From: Nitrospira sp.
GTDB lineage: Bacteria; Nitrospirota; Nitrospiria; Nitrospirales; Nitrospiraceae
Reading direction: 5' to 3'
Assembly: GCA_019636815.1 (NCBI GenBank)
Contig: JAHBWT010000036.1
Span: 1 to 39,568, forward strand
DNA length: 39,568 bases
The translations under genes and the position numbers were made by a program. Below, piece by piece: positions 16,622-24,570 of the stretch; within the stretch, counting starts at the first letter, position 1, and each line of letters opens with the position of its first letter. Below the pieces are notes generated by a model that saw only the letters and a program-made list of their open reading frames with translations, did not search any database and was not told the DNA's origin.

Positions 16622-18892
16622 CTACTCGGGTCGCCCATTGCGAACGTGCACCACAGATGGCGTATGGCGCACCAGCATGTGCCGCGCTGCCTCAGGTTCC
16701 CTCTCCGCAAATCTCTCATAGGTGGCCACCGCCACAGTGGCTGCTTCTGCCGTCTGGCGCACCTTCCACATCGGGTCGGCCGGGCCAGGGTCCGCCGAGA
16801 TGCTGTACTTGCGGTCCAATTTGTCCACGATGCCGCCCAACGTCTTCAGTCCCGTCTCCCGGTCGCTGAAATACTCCTGGTCCACTTGTAGGAAGCTGGG
16901 CACGATGTGAATTGTCATCGAGTCAGCTAGCTGCTCCTGTGGTGAATTCGTGACCGGCGACACGACCGTCTCATAGACGAGCACGTGCAGGATCAACCCG
17001 TCCTTGTGCGTCTCTGGCTCCAAGTTCGTCACGTTCACCTTCGCATAGCCGATGAACGAATGCTCCGGGTTTGCGAGGTTGAGTTCAAACTGGATCTCGA
17101 TGCGAAGCGCCGCCAGGCCCGTATGTCCGTCGAGATAGAGACGCTGCTTGCCCGGCCGCAGAAAGTCGAGCGCCTCGACACCCATCAGCAGGCCGCCCTT
17201 CTTCGACTTTGTTCCCTTTGGCTTCTCCACCACCACCTCACCGTGCTTCTCCCAGGAGTCTTCCTCGCTGGCGGAAAACAGGCCGTTCTGCACGACCGTA
17301 TAGACAGTTGCCTTGTCCGTGCGCAGTTCACGTGTGATCGGGTCCATCGGGAAGATGGGCAGCGGTTGATCATTCTGACTGGGCGTCGAGCGTGTCGAGT
17401 ACGCGCACAGCTTCTGATCGATCTGCGCATCCTTGCCGCCTACAGAGATCACCAGACGGTAGCCGGGCTGGATCTGCGAGACGTCCTGCCGTCGTGCCAT
17501 CGGAATGCGGAAGCTCTTGGTCGACTCCATGAAAACGCGCTGCGCTGGGTATGTTTTCCCCGGCTTACCTGCGTAATTGCCAAGGATGCCCAAGCTCAGC
17601 GATTCACTGCCGGTGGCATACCGGTAAGCGGTACCGTTGAAGACCGGATTGGTCAGCTGCACAATGCCATCCGATCCCATAATCAACTGGCCGATGCTGT
17701 GGCGCAGCTCGTAGAGCTTACGGATGCCACAGGCATTGAAGATGGCCGTGCGCAGCGCCGAACGGCGGGCGCGTGCGCTATCGATGGCCTGCGGAATGTT
17801 CACGACCGTCCAGTAGCCGCCCCAGTCCTGTCCCTGCGGGCCGGTCCACGGGTGAAAGAGCAGGGCGAAGCCCTTATTGAAGTGCGACTCGAAGCTGACC
17901 ACCCCCGACACGGGGTCGACCACGCCCATGGGGATGCCGCTCGGCTGGTAGACCAGGGGGTTTGAAAGCTTGCCAAAGTTTGGGTCAAGCGGCCCCTCGA
18001 TCGTGGTCATAAGGAAGCTTGCGTTCCACTTGTCGATGAAGTCCCCCAGGTTCTTATAAATGTCGCGCAGGTTGTCCCGGTCGTAGCCGGTCGAACGGAA
18101 CGCCGGCTCCATCGCCGCCAACGTGGCAATACGCAGACCAATTCCCCGAATCAGCACGTCGAAGTAGTAGCCGGGGTCGAAGATGCGGGTCTTCATCTCC
18201 TCGCCGGGGCTTCCGTAACTAGGCATCGGTGCACCATTCGACTTGGCCATGTAAAAGGGAAAGGCGACGTCCAGCCAGTGGTTTGTCCCCGGCACATACC
18301 CGTAGACGGAACGGCGGAATGGGATGTCTCCCCACCCGGGCGAGAGCATGTCATTGATCGTGGTCATGAGGGTTTGGCTGTTGGACACCATCGTGTCGAG
18401 GTTCGATTGGGAGCGCGACAGGGCCAGGTTCGCCAGCGCATTGCGCATCGTCGAAAGCTCCGACCGCCAGTGCACCGCTTCTTTGTACTCCGCCTCCTCT
18501 GCCTCGTCCTCCAAATAACCATAAAGTTGTTCGATTCTCGCCTTGATCTCCTCGAGCGCCTTCTTTGTCGCATCCGGCTCGGGGTTCAGCACGCCGAGGA
18601 ATTCGAGCACCTTCTTCGTCGTCTCGATGCCGACCACGGCCCACCCCGCCACCGTGGCGATCTTGGAGACCAGCCCCACCATGCTAGTGATGTTGGCAAT
18701 GGCAGTGGGGTCGAACTTGAGATGCATCAGCGTCAACGCCAGATCGCTCGGGTTGGGAACTGGGTCCTGATCCCAGCCTGCGTCGAGGGTTCCCTGGTCC
18801 CCGTTCATGAACTTCAGCAGGCTGCTGGTGGAGACCGGAGCCTCCAAGGTATTGAGCATCGAGATCGAGTAGGGCGCGCTCGGATTCTTCAT
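16622..18892 (-). CDS. Uncharacterised 756-residue protein, possible helical toxin-like N-terminus
   Basis: I do not recognise this protein. There is no signal peptide. Residues 63-90 are a long hydrophobic helix, followed by a charged coiled-coil-like stretch (about 106-150, many Glu/Lys/Ala) and more helix to about 290. The second half is mixed with beta-rich segments. A hydrophobic hairpin plus coiled coil followed by a beta-rich half recalls alpha-helical pore-forming or insecticidal toxins, but only in architecture; no signature motif was seen. The start is good: AGGAG eight bases before the ATG. It is a lone minus-strand gene between the plus-strand locus and a 609-base gene-poor stretch, which would fit acquisition by transfer. 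Confidence 0.7.
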   Translation of the reverse strand: MKNPSAPYSISMLNTLEAPVSTSSLLKFMNGDQGTLDAGWDQDPVPNPSDLALTLMHLKFDPTAIANITSMVGLVSKIATVAGWAVVGIETTKKVLEFLGVLNPEPDATKKALEEIKARIEQLYGYLEDEAEEAEYKEAVHWRSELSTMRNALANLALSRSQSNLDTMVSNSQTLMTTINDMLSPGWGDIPFRRSVYGYVPGTNHWLDVAFPFYMAKSNGAPMPSYGSPGEEMKTRIFDPGYYFDVLIRGIGLRIATLAAMEPAFRSTGYDRDNLRDIYKNLGDFIDKWNASFLMTTIEGPLDPNFGKLSNPLVYQPSGIPMGVVDPVSGVVSFESHFNKGFALLFHPWTGPQGQDWGGYWTVVNIPQAIDSARARRSALRTAIFNACGIRKLYELRHSIGQLIMGSDGIVQLTNPVFNGTAYRYATGSESLSLGILGNYAGKPGKTYPAQRVFMESTKSFRIPMARRQDVSQIQPGYRLVISVGGKDAQIDQKLCAYSTRSTPSQNDQPLPIFPMDPITRELRTDKATVYTVVQNGLFSASEEDSWEKHGEVVVEKPKGTKSKKGGLLMGVEALDFLRPGKQRLYLDGHTGLAALRIEIQFELNLANPEHSFIGYAKVNVTNLEPETHKDGLILHVLVYETVVSPVTNSPQEQLADSMTIHIVPSFLQVDQEYFSDRETGLKTLGGIVDKLDRKYSISADPGPADPMWKVRQTAEAATVAVATYERFAEREPEAARHMLVRHTPSVVHVRNGRPE

Positions 18893-19501
18893 TGTTTGAC
18901 TCCTCTTGAATTAGGTTTGTGTAGTTGGGCTTGGAGCCACCCAGTCACGAAGTATTCTTCAACCGCCTACTGCCTCGCGGCCACCGACAGGCTCCGGAGG
19001 ACCTCAATGTTGTATAGCGTTGTCCGGTGCAGCCGCTAGTTCCGAACATGCGTCGCATCTCGAACCACGTGCGCCACCCTCAGGGCCGTTCTGGTGATAT
19101 GAACTGTCACTCGAACTATATTGAGTTGACCCGGATAAGGACCGGACTAGCCGAGTTCTGTCCGCATAAGACGCGACTACGGTGTGCGAACGATACGCCA
19201 TAACCATTCCTGTTTCAATGAGTTGCGACTGTTGGCTAAGTGTTCACGGGGTCACGGATCCTCCTAACATTCCGCCTTTTATTGGGTTCACATTCCGTCC
19301 AACGGATGGCGGACACGTATGCTCTCGGTGATAGACATGGGTGCAGATCAGCGTCGTAATGACATCGTCCTACCCTACCAACATCTGAACCGTTCGAATG
19401 ACCGGGCCGTTTCAGGAAGGTGTGCTACCCGAATGGCGGAACTTACAAATTGGGTGAGGGGCAACGCTCAGTGTGGTGAGTCCTACATTCCTCCGGCGGT
19501 C
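18893..19501. other. Gene-poor stretch
   Basis: About 609 bases between two minus-strand genes. I see no convincing gene, terminator or repeat. The first 25 bases hold the ribosome site of the 756-residue gene. An open plus-strand frame (19319-19651) runs into the next gene on the opposite strand and has no recognisable content. Confidence 0.5.
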
Positions 19502-21268
19502 TTATTGCGAAGAGGGTGCGGAAGCCTGCTCGGCTTGCAGAAGCAGGGAAATCAATTTTTTCTGTCGGTCTCGGGCGAGATCATGTGCCCGCGTCAGCCG
19601 GGCGAGGGGATCACTCAATCGCCGTTCAGAAGGAGAAACCGGCAGAGGTGATGCAGGCATGGCCGAACGCCCCTTCATCGGGTTGTAGAGCGGATCGCCG
19701 AACAAGACCATTCGCCAGCTGATGGTGCGGCTGGTCAAGTAGTAGACTTCGACGAGGGAGTACTTCCCCGTCAGCAGCAGAGCGGTAAAGCGCGCCGGCT
19801 CCGGGAACGCGTCCAGGTAGGGTTCTCCCACCGAACCGAGGGTGGCTGTAATCCCGCGAGCCAGCGCATTCTTGCACCACCCCCGTTCGTTTCGGTCATG
19901 CACGGTGACGGCCTCGGCCGACGCCATGTGATAGCCGATCGCTCCGGGGTTGAACGAAAAGACGTCGTCGTACGCGCGTAGTTTGTACCAGCCGATGTAG
20001 AGGGCTACGTCCGGGATTGCCGTCATGGTCGGTTCGGCATCGTCCAGCACGACGCGGAAGGAGGAGTGCTCCTTTACCAGCGCGGCGGCCTTTCGCAAAC
20101 TGTGATCGTAGAGGCCGTAGGTATCGGTCGCCCCTCCGGGTTGCAGTCCGCGCGCATCGAAGTAGACGGTGCCGTCCAACCCCGCGCGCTCCGCTTGCAG
20201 CGCCTTGTCTACCAGCCCCTTTGCCAGCTCGGCGGTCGGTGCATCCAGCCGGCTCACCATCAGGACGGGTAATTCGTCCTGAGTTGGAACGGTTCCCTCA
20301 AACAAGGGGTTGCCCCAGCGCCACGCGACGGGGTAGAGATCTCGATCCCACCAGAGTAGACTCAGCTCGCTGTCGAGACTCGCATCGGCATGGGTGTAGG
20401 TGAGCCGATCGACTTCCGCGCTCGCAAGCTCCAGTACCCCGCGCACACCGAAGAGTCGTTCCGCCCAACGGTAGATCAAGGGCCGTTCCGAGGTGATCGG
20501 GTGAATGCTGAGCCCCGTCCATAAAGGGCTGGACCGTTCGAGTAGCGCGCGCCAGGCGGCCGTTTGAGGCGTGTCAGGAGGCGCAGCCGGTTGTTCTGAG
20601 CCCGTTTTCTTTTGCAGCAAGATACCCCATCCTCCGTATTGCCGGGTGAGGCGGACCAACTCCTGCGCCGACCGATCGGACTCCGAATCGCTCCGTTGCT
20701 GCGCCTCAAGCGCGGCGCGCCAGGCACGATCGACCTGCGACAAGAGAGCCGCCGTCCGCGCCGTTTCCAGAATGTTCTGCGCTGAGTCCGGCGGGGTGCT
20801 CTTCGGCTTCTGCGATCCCGGCGACATCTTCTCAAACTGCGCTTCCAATCGCTCCAACTTCGTCCGGCTGGTCTTGACCAAACCCCGCGCCTCCGTGAGC
20901 CGGCTTTGCTCGTTTGCCGAGAGGCGAGGGGCCTCCACGCGAAGCGGTATGCCGTACGTCGTCACGATGACGCGAATGGACGAAGACAGTCGTCGTGCTT
21001 CCAGCGTGCGCCGCAACGGAGTCACGACGAGGTCTTCGTACTCCCGGCGGGCGAGCGTGTCGCGAAGCGGGAGGTCGAGCCGGATGATATGGTCGGCGGG
21101 AATGTCTCGTTTGGCGGCATAGTGTTGAGCGACGGCCACGCTCTCCGGGCTCTTCGCATTGGCGAGAATGGCCACGTGATGCGGCCGCGGATCCGCTCGT
21201 GCGAACGAGGCTTGGTCGATCAGAACCAGGAGGCACGCAAAGGTGAGCGAGCGAAGCGTGAGGATCAT
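19502..21268 (-). CDS. TIGR03790-like exported protein
   Basis: 588 residues from the ATG at 21268, chosen because it puts a clear signal peptide (LTLRSLTFACLLVLIDQASFARA) at the N-terminus; the frame is open 54 codons further but without one. The mature start, PHHVAILANAKSPESVAVAQHYAAKRDIPADHIIRLDLP, followed by REYEDLVVTPLRRTL and IRVIVTTYGIPLRV, matches what I recall of family TIGR03790. A long charged insertion (about residues 130-240) precedes the second conserved half. As I remember the family description, it occurs only in genomes with exosortase. That agrees with three PEP-CTERM-like proteins in this window, though the exosortase itself is not here. Molecular function is unknown. Confidence 0.75.
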   Translation of the reverse strand: MILTLRSLTFACLLVLIDQASFARADPRPHHVAILANAKSPESVAVAQHYAAKRDIPADHIIRLDLPLRDTLARREYEDLVVTPLRRTLEARRLSSSIRVIVTTYGIPLRVEAPRLSANEQSRLTEARGLVKTSRTKLERLEAQFEKMSPGSQKPKSTPPDSAQNILETARTAALLSQVDRAWRAALEAQQRSDSESDRSAQELVRLTRQYGGWGILLQKKTGSEQPAAPPDTPQTAAWRALLERSSPLWTGLSIHPITSERPLIYRWAERLFGVRGVLELASAEVDRLTYTHADASLDSELSLLWWDRDLYPVAWRWGNPLFEGTVPTQDELPVLMVSRLDAPTAELAKGLVDKALQAERAGLDGTVYFDARGLQPGGATDTYGLYDHSLRKAAALVKEHSSFRVVLDDAEPTMTAIPDVALYIGWYKLRAYDDVFSFNPGAIGYHMASAEAVTVHDRNERGWCKNALARGITATLGSVGEPYLDAFPEPARFTALLLTGKYSLVEVYYLTSRTISWRMVLFGDPLYNPMKGRSAMPASPLPVSPSERRLSDPLARLTRAHDLARDRQKKLISLLLQAEQASAPSSQ

Positions 21269-21395
21269 CGGACAGTGCCATACTGTACCGTAAGTTCGAT
21301 CAAGAACGGAAGGATGACGATCGGACACTTGCAAGGATTTTTGCTCTGTCGTCGAGGAGGAACCATGGAGCCGTATCTCACCTCGCCCGCTCAAG

Positions 21396-21424
21396 TTGGC
21401 AATGTGGCGGAACCGGTGTAGAAT
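21396..21424 (+). promoter_or_regulatory. Sigma-70-type promoter for the 104-residue gene
   Basis: TTGGCA (21396-21401), a 17-base spacer and TAGAAT (21419-21424) form a near-consensus promoter. Transcription would begin about 21431, only eight or so bases before the ATG at 21439. That ATG lacks a ribosome site, so the message may be almost leaderless. Confidence 0.6.
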
Positions 21425-21438
21425 TCTCACCTATACCC

Positions 21439-21753
21439 ATGTCACCCGCTCGCCCATTGCTGAAACTGCTCCCGGCCTATCTGGGAGTGGCATCACTCGA
21501 TGACGCGCTGCGTCATCCGCGCATCGCTCGCGTCCTCTGGCTTGAAATTCTCGTGAACGATTCAATCGAATGGACGACACTTCAGCACCCGCTGGTGCAG
21601 GAGGCCTATGAGACGGCATGCCGGTGGCATACGCGATACCACACCCTCCTCTCCGGGCTTGTATCACGGGTCCCGCTTCCAGAAAACCATGGCCCGATCG
21701 ACGAGCGGCTGTACCGTCAGCTTGCGGAGGCTCTCGACTTTGCTCACGCTTGA
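21439..21753 (+). CDS. Uncharacterised 104-residue protein, partner of the nucleotidyltransferase-like gene
   Basis: A small, mostly helical, soluble-looking protein with several His, Trp and acidic residues; I do not recognise it. The last 14 bases overlap the likely start of the next gene, and it has its own promoter at 21396-21424. Overlapping small gene followed by a nucleotidyltransferase-like gene is the common layout of toxin-antitoxin operons, so it may be an antitoxin or regulatory partner. That role is inferred from arrangement only. Without a ribosome site, translation would start from the near-leaderless ATG. Confidence 0.55.
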   Translation: MSPARPLLKLLPAYLGVASLDDALRHPRIARVLWLEILVNDSIEWTTLQHPLVQEAYETACRWHTRYHTLLSGLVSRVPLPENHGPIDERLYRQLAEALDFAHA

Positions 21754-22273
21754 CCGCCTGCGCGTATTGCTCCGGGAATACGTCGATCAGACAGGGCATG
21801 CGGTCGATTTAATCTTGATCGGCGGCATGGCGATGCTGGCGTACGGGCACCCTTCCCGTGCCACGATCGACGTAGACGGAGAACTTCGTGACGGCGTCAG
21901 GTCCTTGAAGACGTTCCTGAGCCGCCACAACATTCCCGCTAATCTGGGGCAAAGTCTGTCCGGCTGGTCGGTGGTCGCGATGCCGCCCGGGTATCGCGAT
22001 CGCGCCACGGCCATGATTGACGAACCGGGAATCCGGATGTCCCTCTTGGCCCCGGTGGATTTCATCATTTCCAAACTCCGCCGCGGCACGGATGAAGATC
22101 TTGCCGACGCGGGCTGGATTGCGGAGCGCTTCCGTGTGTCGGCTCACCAAGTCCGCACGGCTGCGGACGCGGCCCTAGCCGCCTCGCTTGAAGACACGGC
22201 ACTCTTCCTCTTTGAACGCACAGTCGATCGGTTCTGCCAAGCTCTGGATCACACGACCTCCGAATCGGGATAA
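21740..22273 (+). CDS. Nucleotidyltransferase-like protein (DUF6036/AbiEii-type)
   Basis: 177 residues from TTG at 21740, which has GGAGG nine bases upstream, inside the end of the previous gene; no ATG gives a sensible N-terminus. The core LILIGGMAMLAYGHPSRATIDVDGELRD carries the GG motif and the T-x-DVD acidic pair expected of the MNT/AbiEii nucleotidyltransferase superfamily, followed by LLAPVDFIISKLRRGTDEDLAD. Such proteins are often toxins or the enzymatic half of two-gene defence or toxin-antitoxin systems, modifying tRNA or proteins by nucleotide transfer. Substrate cannot be read from sequence. Family assignment is from motif resemblance. Confidence 0.7.
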   Translation: MLTLDRLRVLLREYVDQTGHAVDLILIGGMAMLAYGHPSRATIDVDGELRDGVRSLKTFLSRHNIPANLGQSLSGWSVVAMPPGYRDRATAMIDEPGIRMSLLAPVDFIISKLRRGTDEDLADAGWIAERFRVSAHQVRTAADAALAASLEDTALFLFERTVDRFCQALDHTTSESG

Positions 22274-22354
22274 TTCAGAAGCGCGGGCCGGATTCTCGAT
22301 CGCGTATGGAGGACCGCTCGCTGGCGTTCTTCATCAACAACCGGCGACAAAAAC

Positions 22355-22389
22355 AGGGGAGTCGGCGACGTGAATTCGTCGACTCCCCT
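22355..22389 (-). terminator. Intrinsic terminator of the PEP-CTERM gene
   Basis: AGGGGAGTCG pairs perfectly with CGACTCCCCT (10 bp). On the minus strand the stem is followed by a T5 run (A-run at 22349-22353 on the plus strand). It lies 28 bases past the stop of the minus-strand gene at 22417. It may also slow transcription arriving from the plus-strand nucleotidyltransferase gene. Confidence 0.8.
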
Positions 22390-22416
22390 TGGCTGATACT
22401 GGTGCGCCGATCCTTC

Positions 22417-23316
22417 CTAGGATTTCCGTCGGCGCATGAGCACAGCTACGCCGGTTAACCCGCTGCCGAACAGCCAGGCTGCAGCCGGGATCGGCACCGG
22501 GGATACGTTGAATTGAATGTCAAAGTTCCGTCCTAGGCGTAGATTGTTGTACGCGGTCTGTTCCGCGTTCGGCGTGCAGGTCGTCGCGGTCGCAGAGCAG
22601 TAGGCGCCGTTTGTGGCGATGGCGGCGTTCAGCAGATCCTGAGCTGCCTGGCTGTTGGCTCCGCCGAGGACCAGCGTATAGAGTCCGGGGCCGAGATGAT
22701 ACTGACCGCTAATCGTGTTACCGGTAGGATTGCTATCGGACAGGCCCAGGTAGTGCATCGTGCCCACAATCGGGTTGCCGCCGGAGTCGTCAGCCCGCAT
22801 CGTTACGTCGGCATTCGAGCGGAATTCACCCCATTTCTGAGAAGCCGGATCAGACCCGGCGACGCCGCCAGCAAAAGGAGACCAGGTTGCGAAAGGTGTT
22901 TGTCCAGGATAGTTTCCTCCGTCATGCGAGACGTTCGGTACCGAACCGCTGTAGAGGGAGTACCCGGGGTTCAACAGGCTTGCGCCGTTCGTATTGGCTG
23001 TCGCTGTGACGGTGAAGTCGATGGTCTGGGGTTGCGCCAGGTTGAAGTACATGAATCTGGCGTTGTGGCTATCCCCCCACGTTGCATTGTTGAGTGCAGC
23101 CGCCCATCCGGCATTGCTGGCCACCTGGCGCTGTTGGGTGGAAAATGCAGTCCCCACACCGAGTGCTCCGGTTATTGGATCAATGACGCCGGAGTCCGAA
23201 AACAACGGATTCCCAAAGACTACGTGCGCGTTCGCCGGTTCGACTGTTGCGACCAAGGTTGTCGCCCACAATAGAGCGGCCGCCGATCGAACGATCCATC
23301 GATTCATACGATTCAT
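22417..23316 (-). CDS. PEP-CTERM-like exported protein (299 residues)
   Basis: A signal peptide ends near PANA, and the C-terminus has the three-part sorting signal: VPIPAAAWLFGSG, a hydrophobic helix, and the basic end MRRRRKS preceded by few residues. Such tails are recognised by an exosortase and removed when the protein is exported to the outer surface. The body is rich in Asn, Gly, Thr and Ser and low in Lys, typical for secreted surface or matrix proteins, with one Cys pair near residue 240. GGAGGG lies eight bases before the ATG. The gene is divergent from a second PEP-CTERM gene at 23901 across a repeat-rich region. Confidence 0.88.
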   Translation of the reverse strand: MNRMNRWIVRSAAALLWATTLVATVEPANAHVVFGNPLFSDSGVIDPITGALGVGTAFSTQQRQVASNAGWAAALNNATWGDSHNARFMYFNLAQPQTIDFTVTATANTNGASLLNPGYSLYSGSVPNVSHDGGNYPGQTPFATWSPFAGGVAGSDPASQKWGEFRSNADVTMRADDSGGNPIVGTMHYLGLSDSNPTGNTISGQYHLGPGLYTLVLGGANSQAAQDLLNAAIATNGAYCSATATTCTPNAEQTAYNNLRLGRNFDIQFNVSPVPIPAAAWLFGSGLTGVAVLMRRRKS

Positions 23317-23560
23317 AGAGTATCCCTCCAGTTAGTGAGATGAATATTTGGCCAGCGGTGGGGCCGCTACAAAATATCGGCTTCATAACGGCGCCCTCTT
23401 AGTTGTGCCGCTATCTCTCATGATTGAAGACAATCGGCTACTGGTTGTTGCTCCTCCGTGCACCAAATTTGTTTCAGAATGCTCCAGCGATGAGGCGAAC
23501 CCCTCAGTCTCTTCGAGTGAATACCCGCAATAAGTACCGGCGTCTAGAAACCGTTGCTCA

Positions 23561-23661
23561 GGATGCTACAGTTGCAACAACTTCACCGATCCGGAGGAGG
23601 CGTGAACGTTGTAGGTAGTAGCGACTGTACCGCGCTCGATTTTGTCGCATCTGTAGCATCC
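23561..23661. repeat. 11-bp inverted repeats of the TGTAGCATCC motif
   Basis: The arms are 23561-23571 and 23651-23661, separated by 79 bases. The right arm is preceded by GTCGCAT and the left arm, read on the minus strand, by GTTGCAA, so the similarity extends beyond the 11 bases. Related copies stand at 7445 and 12808. Confidence 0.6.
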
Positions 23662-23828
23662 GTTGTATCCGGTGGTAGTGGCGTTTGACCGCTCTTGGTA
23701 GCATCACCTCCTGTAGAGGCGCGCGTATCAAGAGTGACAAGCGTTTTTATTGTCGCATCCGGTAGCAGGCGGTGCCTTGGTCGGTAGATCGCCAGCGGCG
23801 CACCAAGTTATAAGCGCATGTGCGACCG

Positions 23829-23844
23829 AGATAGAGCTCTATCT
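23829..23844. promoter_or_regulatory. 16-bp perfect palindrome upstream of PEP-CTERM gene 2
   Basis: AGATAGAGCTCTATCT reads the same on both strands and lies 56 bases before the ATG of the 172-residue PEP-CTERM gene. It has the size of a dimeric repressor or activator site. No second copy was found in the window. Confidence 0.4.
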
Positions 23845-23900
23845 TATGCCGTCGGATGGTGTTCCACGAAGCGCAGTTAACCCTAAGAAAGGAGTTCAGC

Positions 23901-24419
23901 ATGACACGCACACATAGGTTGAAGACGGCGGTTGCCGGATTCGTAGCCGCCGGGGCGCTTGCCCTCGGCGCGACCGCGCAGGCCCTCACCATCGATGCGG
24001 GGGTCTTTGCCGTCGGCAACGGCGACGCCGCGAATCCGGTCGTTCGCACTGTTTCTCAAACGGGTGGTTTTTTTCTGGATACCATCAATTTCGACTTGGG
24101 CTCGTTCACTCATTTCAATATGACGTCGACCCATAACCTTTCGAACTTCTTCGGCGTGCCGATTTTTGAGAACAACAACGATACGGAAGTCGTAGGGGCG
24201 GCATTGAGCTTTACGAGCCAGCCTCTCGCCGATCTCGGGTTGAGTCGCGACTATCACCTTCATCCGTCCGGAATTGGCGCTGCCGGCGGGAGTTACACGC
24301 TTACAATGTGGGGATCTTCCGCTCCCCCTGTACCGCTTCCTGCTGCGGCCTGGCTGTTCGGCAGCGGCGTGATCGGCTTGGCAGGATTGGCTCGCCGCAA
24401 GATGATGACCAACGCCTAA
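23901..24419 (+). CDS. PEP-CTERM-like exported protein (172 residues)
   Basis: The start is fixed by AAAGGAG seven bases before the ATG. The signal peptide ends near AQA. The mature part is short and rich in Gly, Asn, Phe and Thr. The C-terminus has VPLPAAAWLFGSGVIGLAGLARRKM, a sorting signal very like that of the divergent neighbour (VPIPAAAWLFGSGLTG). It should be exported and processed by an exosortase encoded elsewhere. The role of the body is unknown. It is followed by a terminator-like hairpin. Confidence 0.88.
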   Translation: MTRTHRLKTAVAGFVAAGALALGATAQALTIDAGVFAVGNGDAANPVVRTVSQTGGFFLDTINFDLGSFTHFNMTSTHNLSNFFGVPIFENNNDTEVVGAALSFTSQPLADLGLSRDYHLHPSGIGAAGGSYTLTMWGSSAPPVPLPAAAWLFGSGVIGLAGLARRKMMTNA

Positions 24420-24439
24420 GAACAATGATAATTCCGCGC

Positions 24440-24462
24440 GGAGGGATCTCAGCGATCCCTCC
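24440..24462 (+). terminator. Terminator-like hairpin after PEP-CTERM gene 2
   Basis: GGAGGGATC and GATCCCTCC form a perfect 9-bp stem with loop TCAGC, 20 bases past the stop codon. The following bases (GAGTTGGTTT) are only moderately T-rich. Confidence 0.6.
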
Positions 24463-24570
24463 GAGTTGGTTTCAACGGTTTGTCGGATAGGCAATCTCTC
24501 CCATGGACATCATAGATAGAGAAATAAAGAAGCTGCTATGCAGGTGTCCGCCGGTTGCGGGAGTCACAAC

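Larger units (their letters stand above)
23317..23900. promoter_or_regulatory. Repeat-rich divergent region between two PEP-CTERM genes
   Basis: This 584-base region has no convincing gene but is dense in short repeats. GGATGCTACAG (23561-23571) and CTGTAGCATCC (23651-23661) are 11-bp perfect inverted copies. TTGTCGCATC occurs directly repeated at 23642-23651 and 23750-23759, and GTAGCATC again near 23698. The words overlap one another and share a GCATC core. Together they look like clustered sites for a regulator serving both divergent genes. No confident -35/-10 or sigma-54 pair could be assigned by eye. Confidence 0.55.

Noticed and set aside
19319-19651. 110-codon plus-strand frame in the gene-poor stretch
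   Set aside because: No ribosome site or domain, and its end runs opposite the TIGR03790-like gene.
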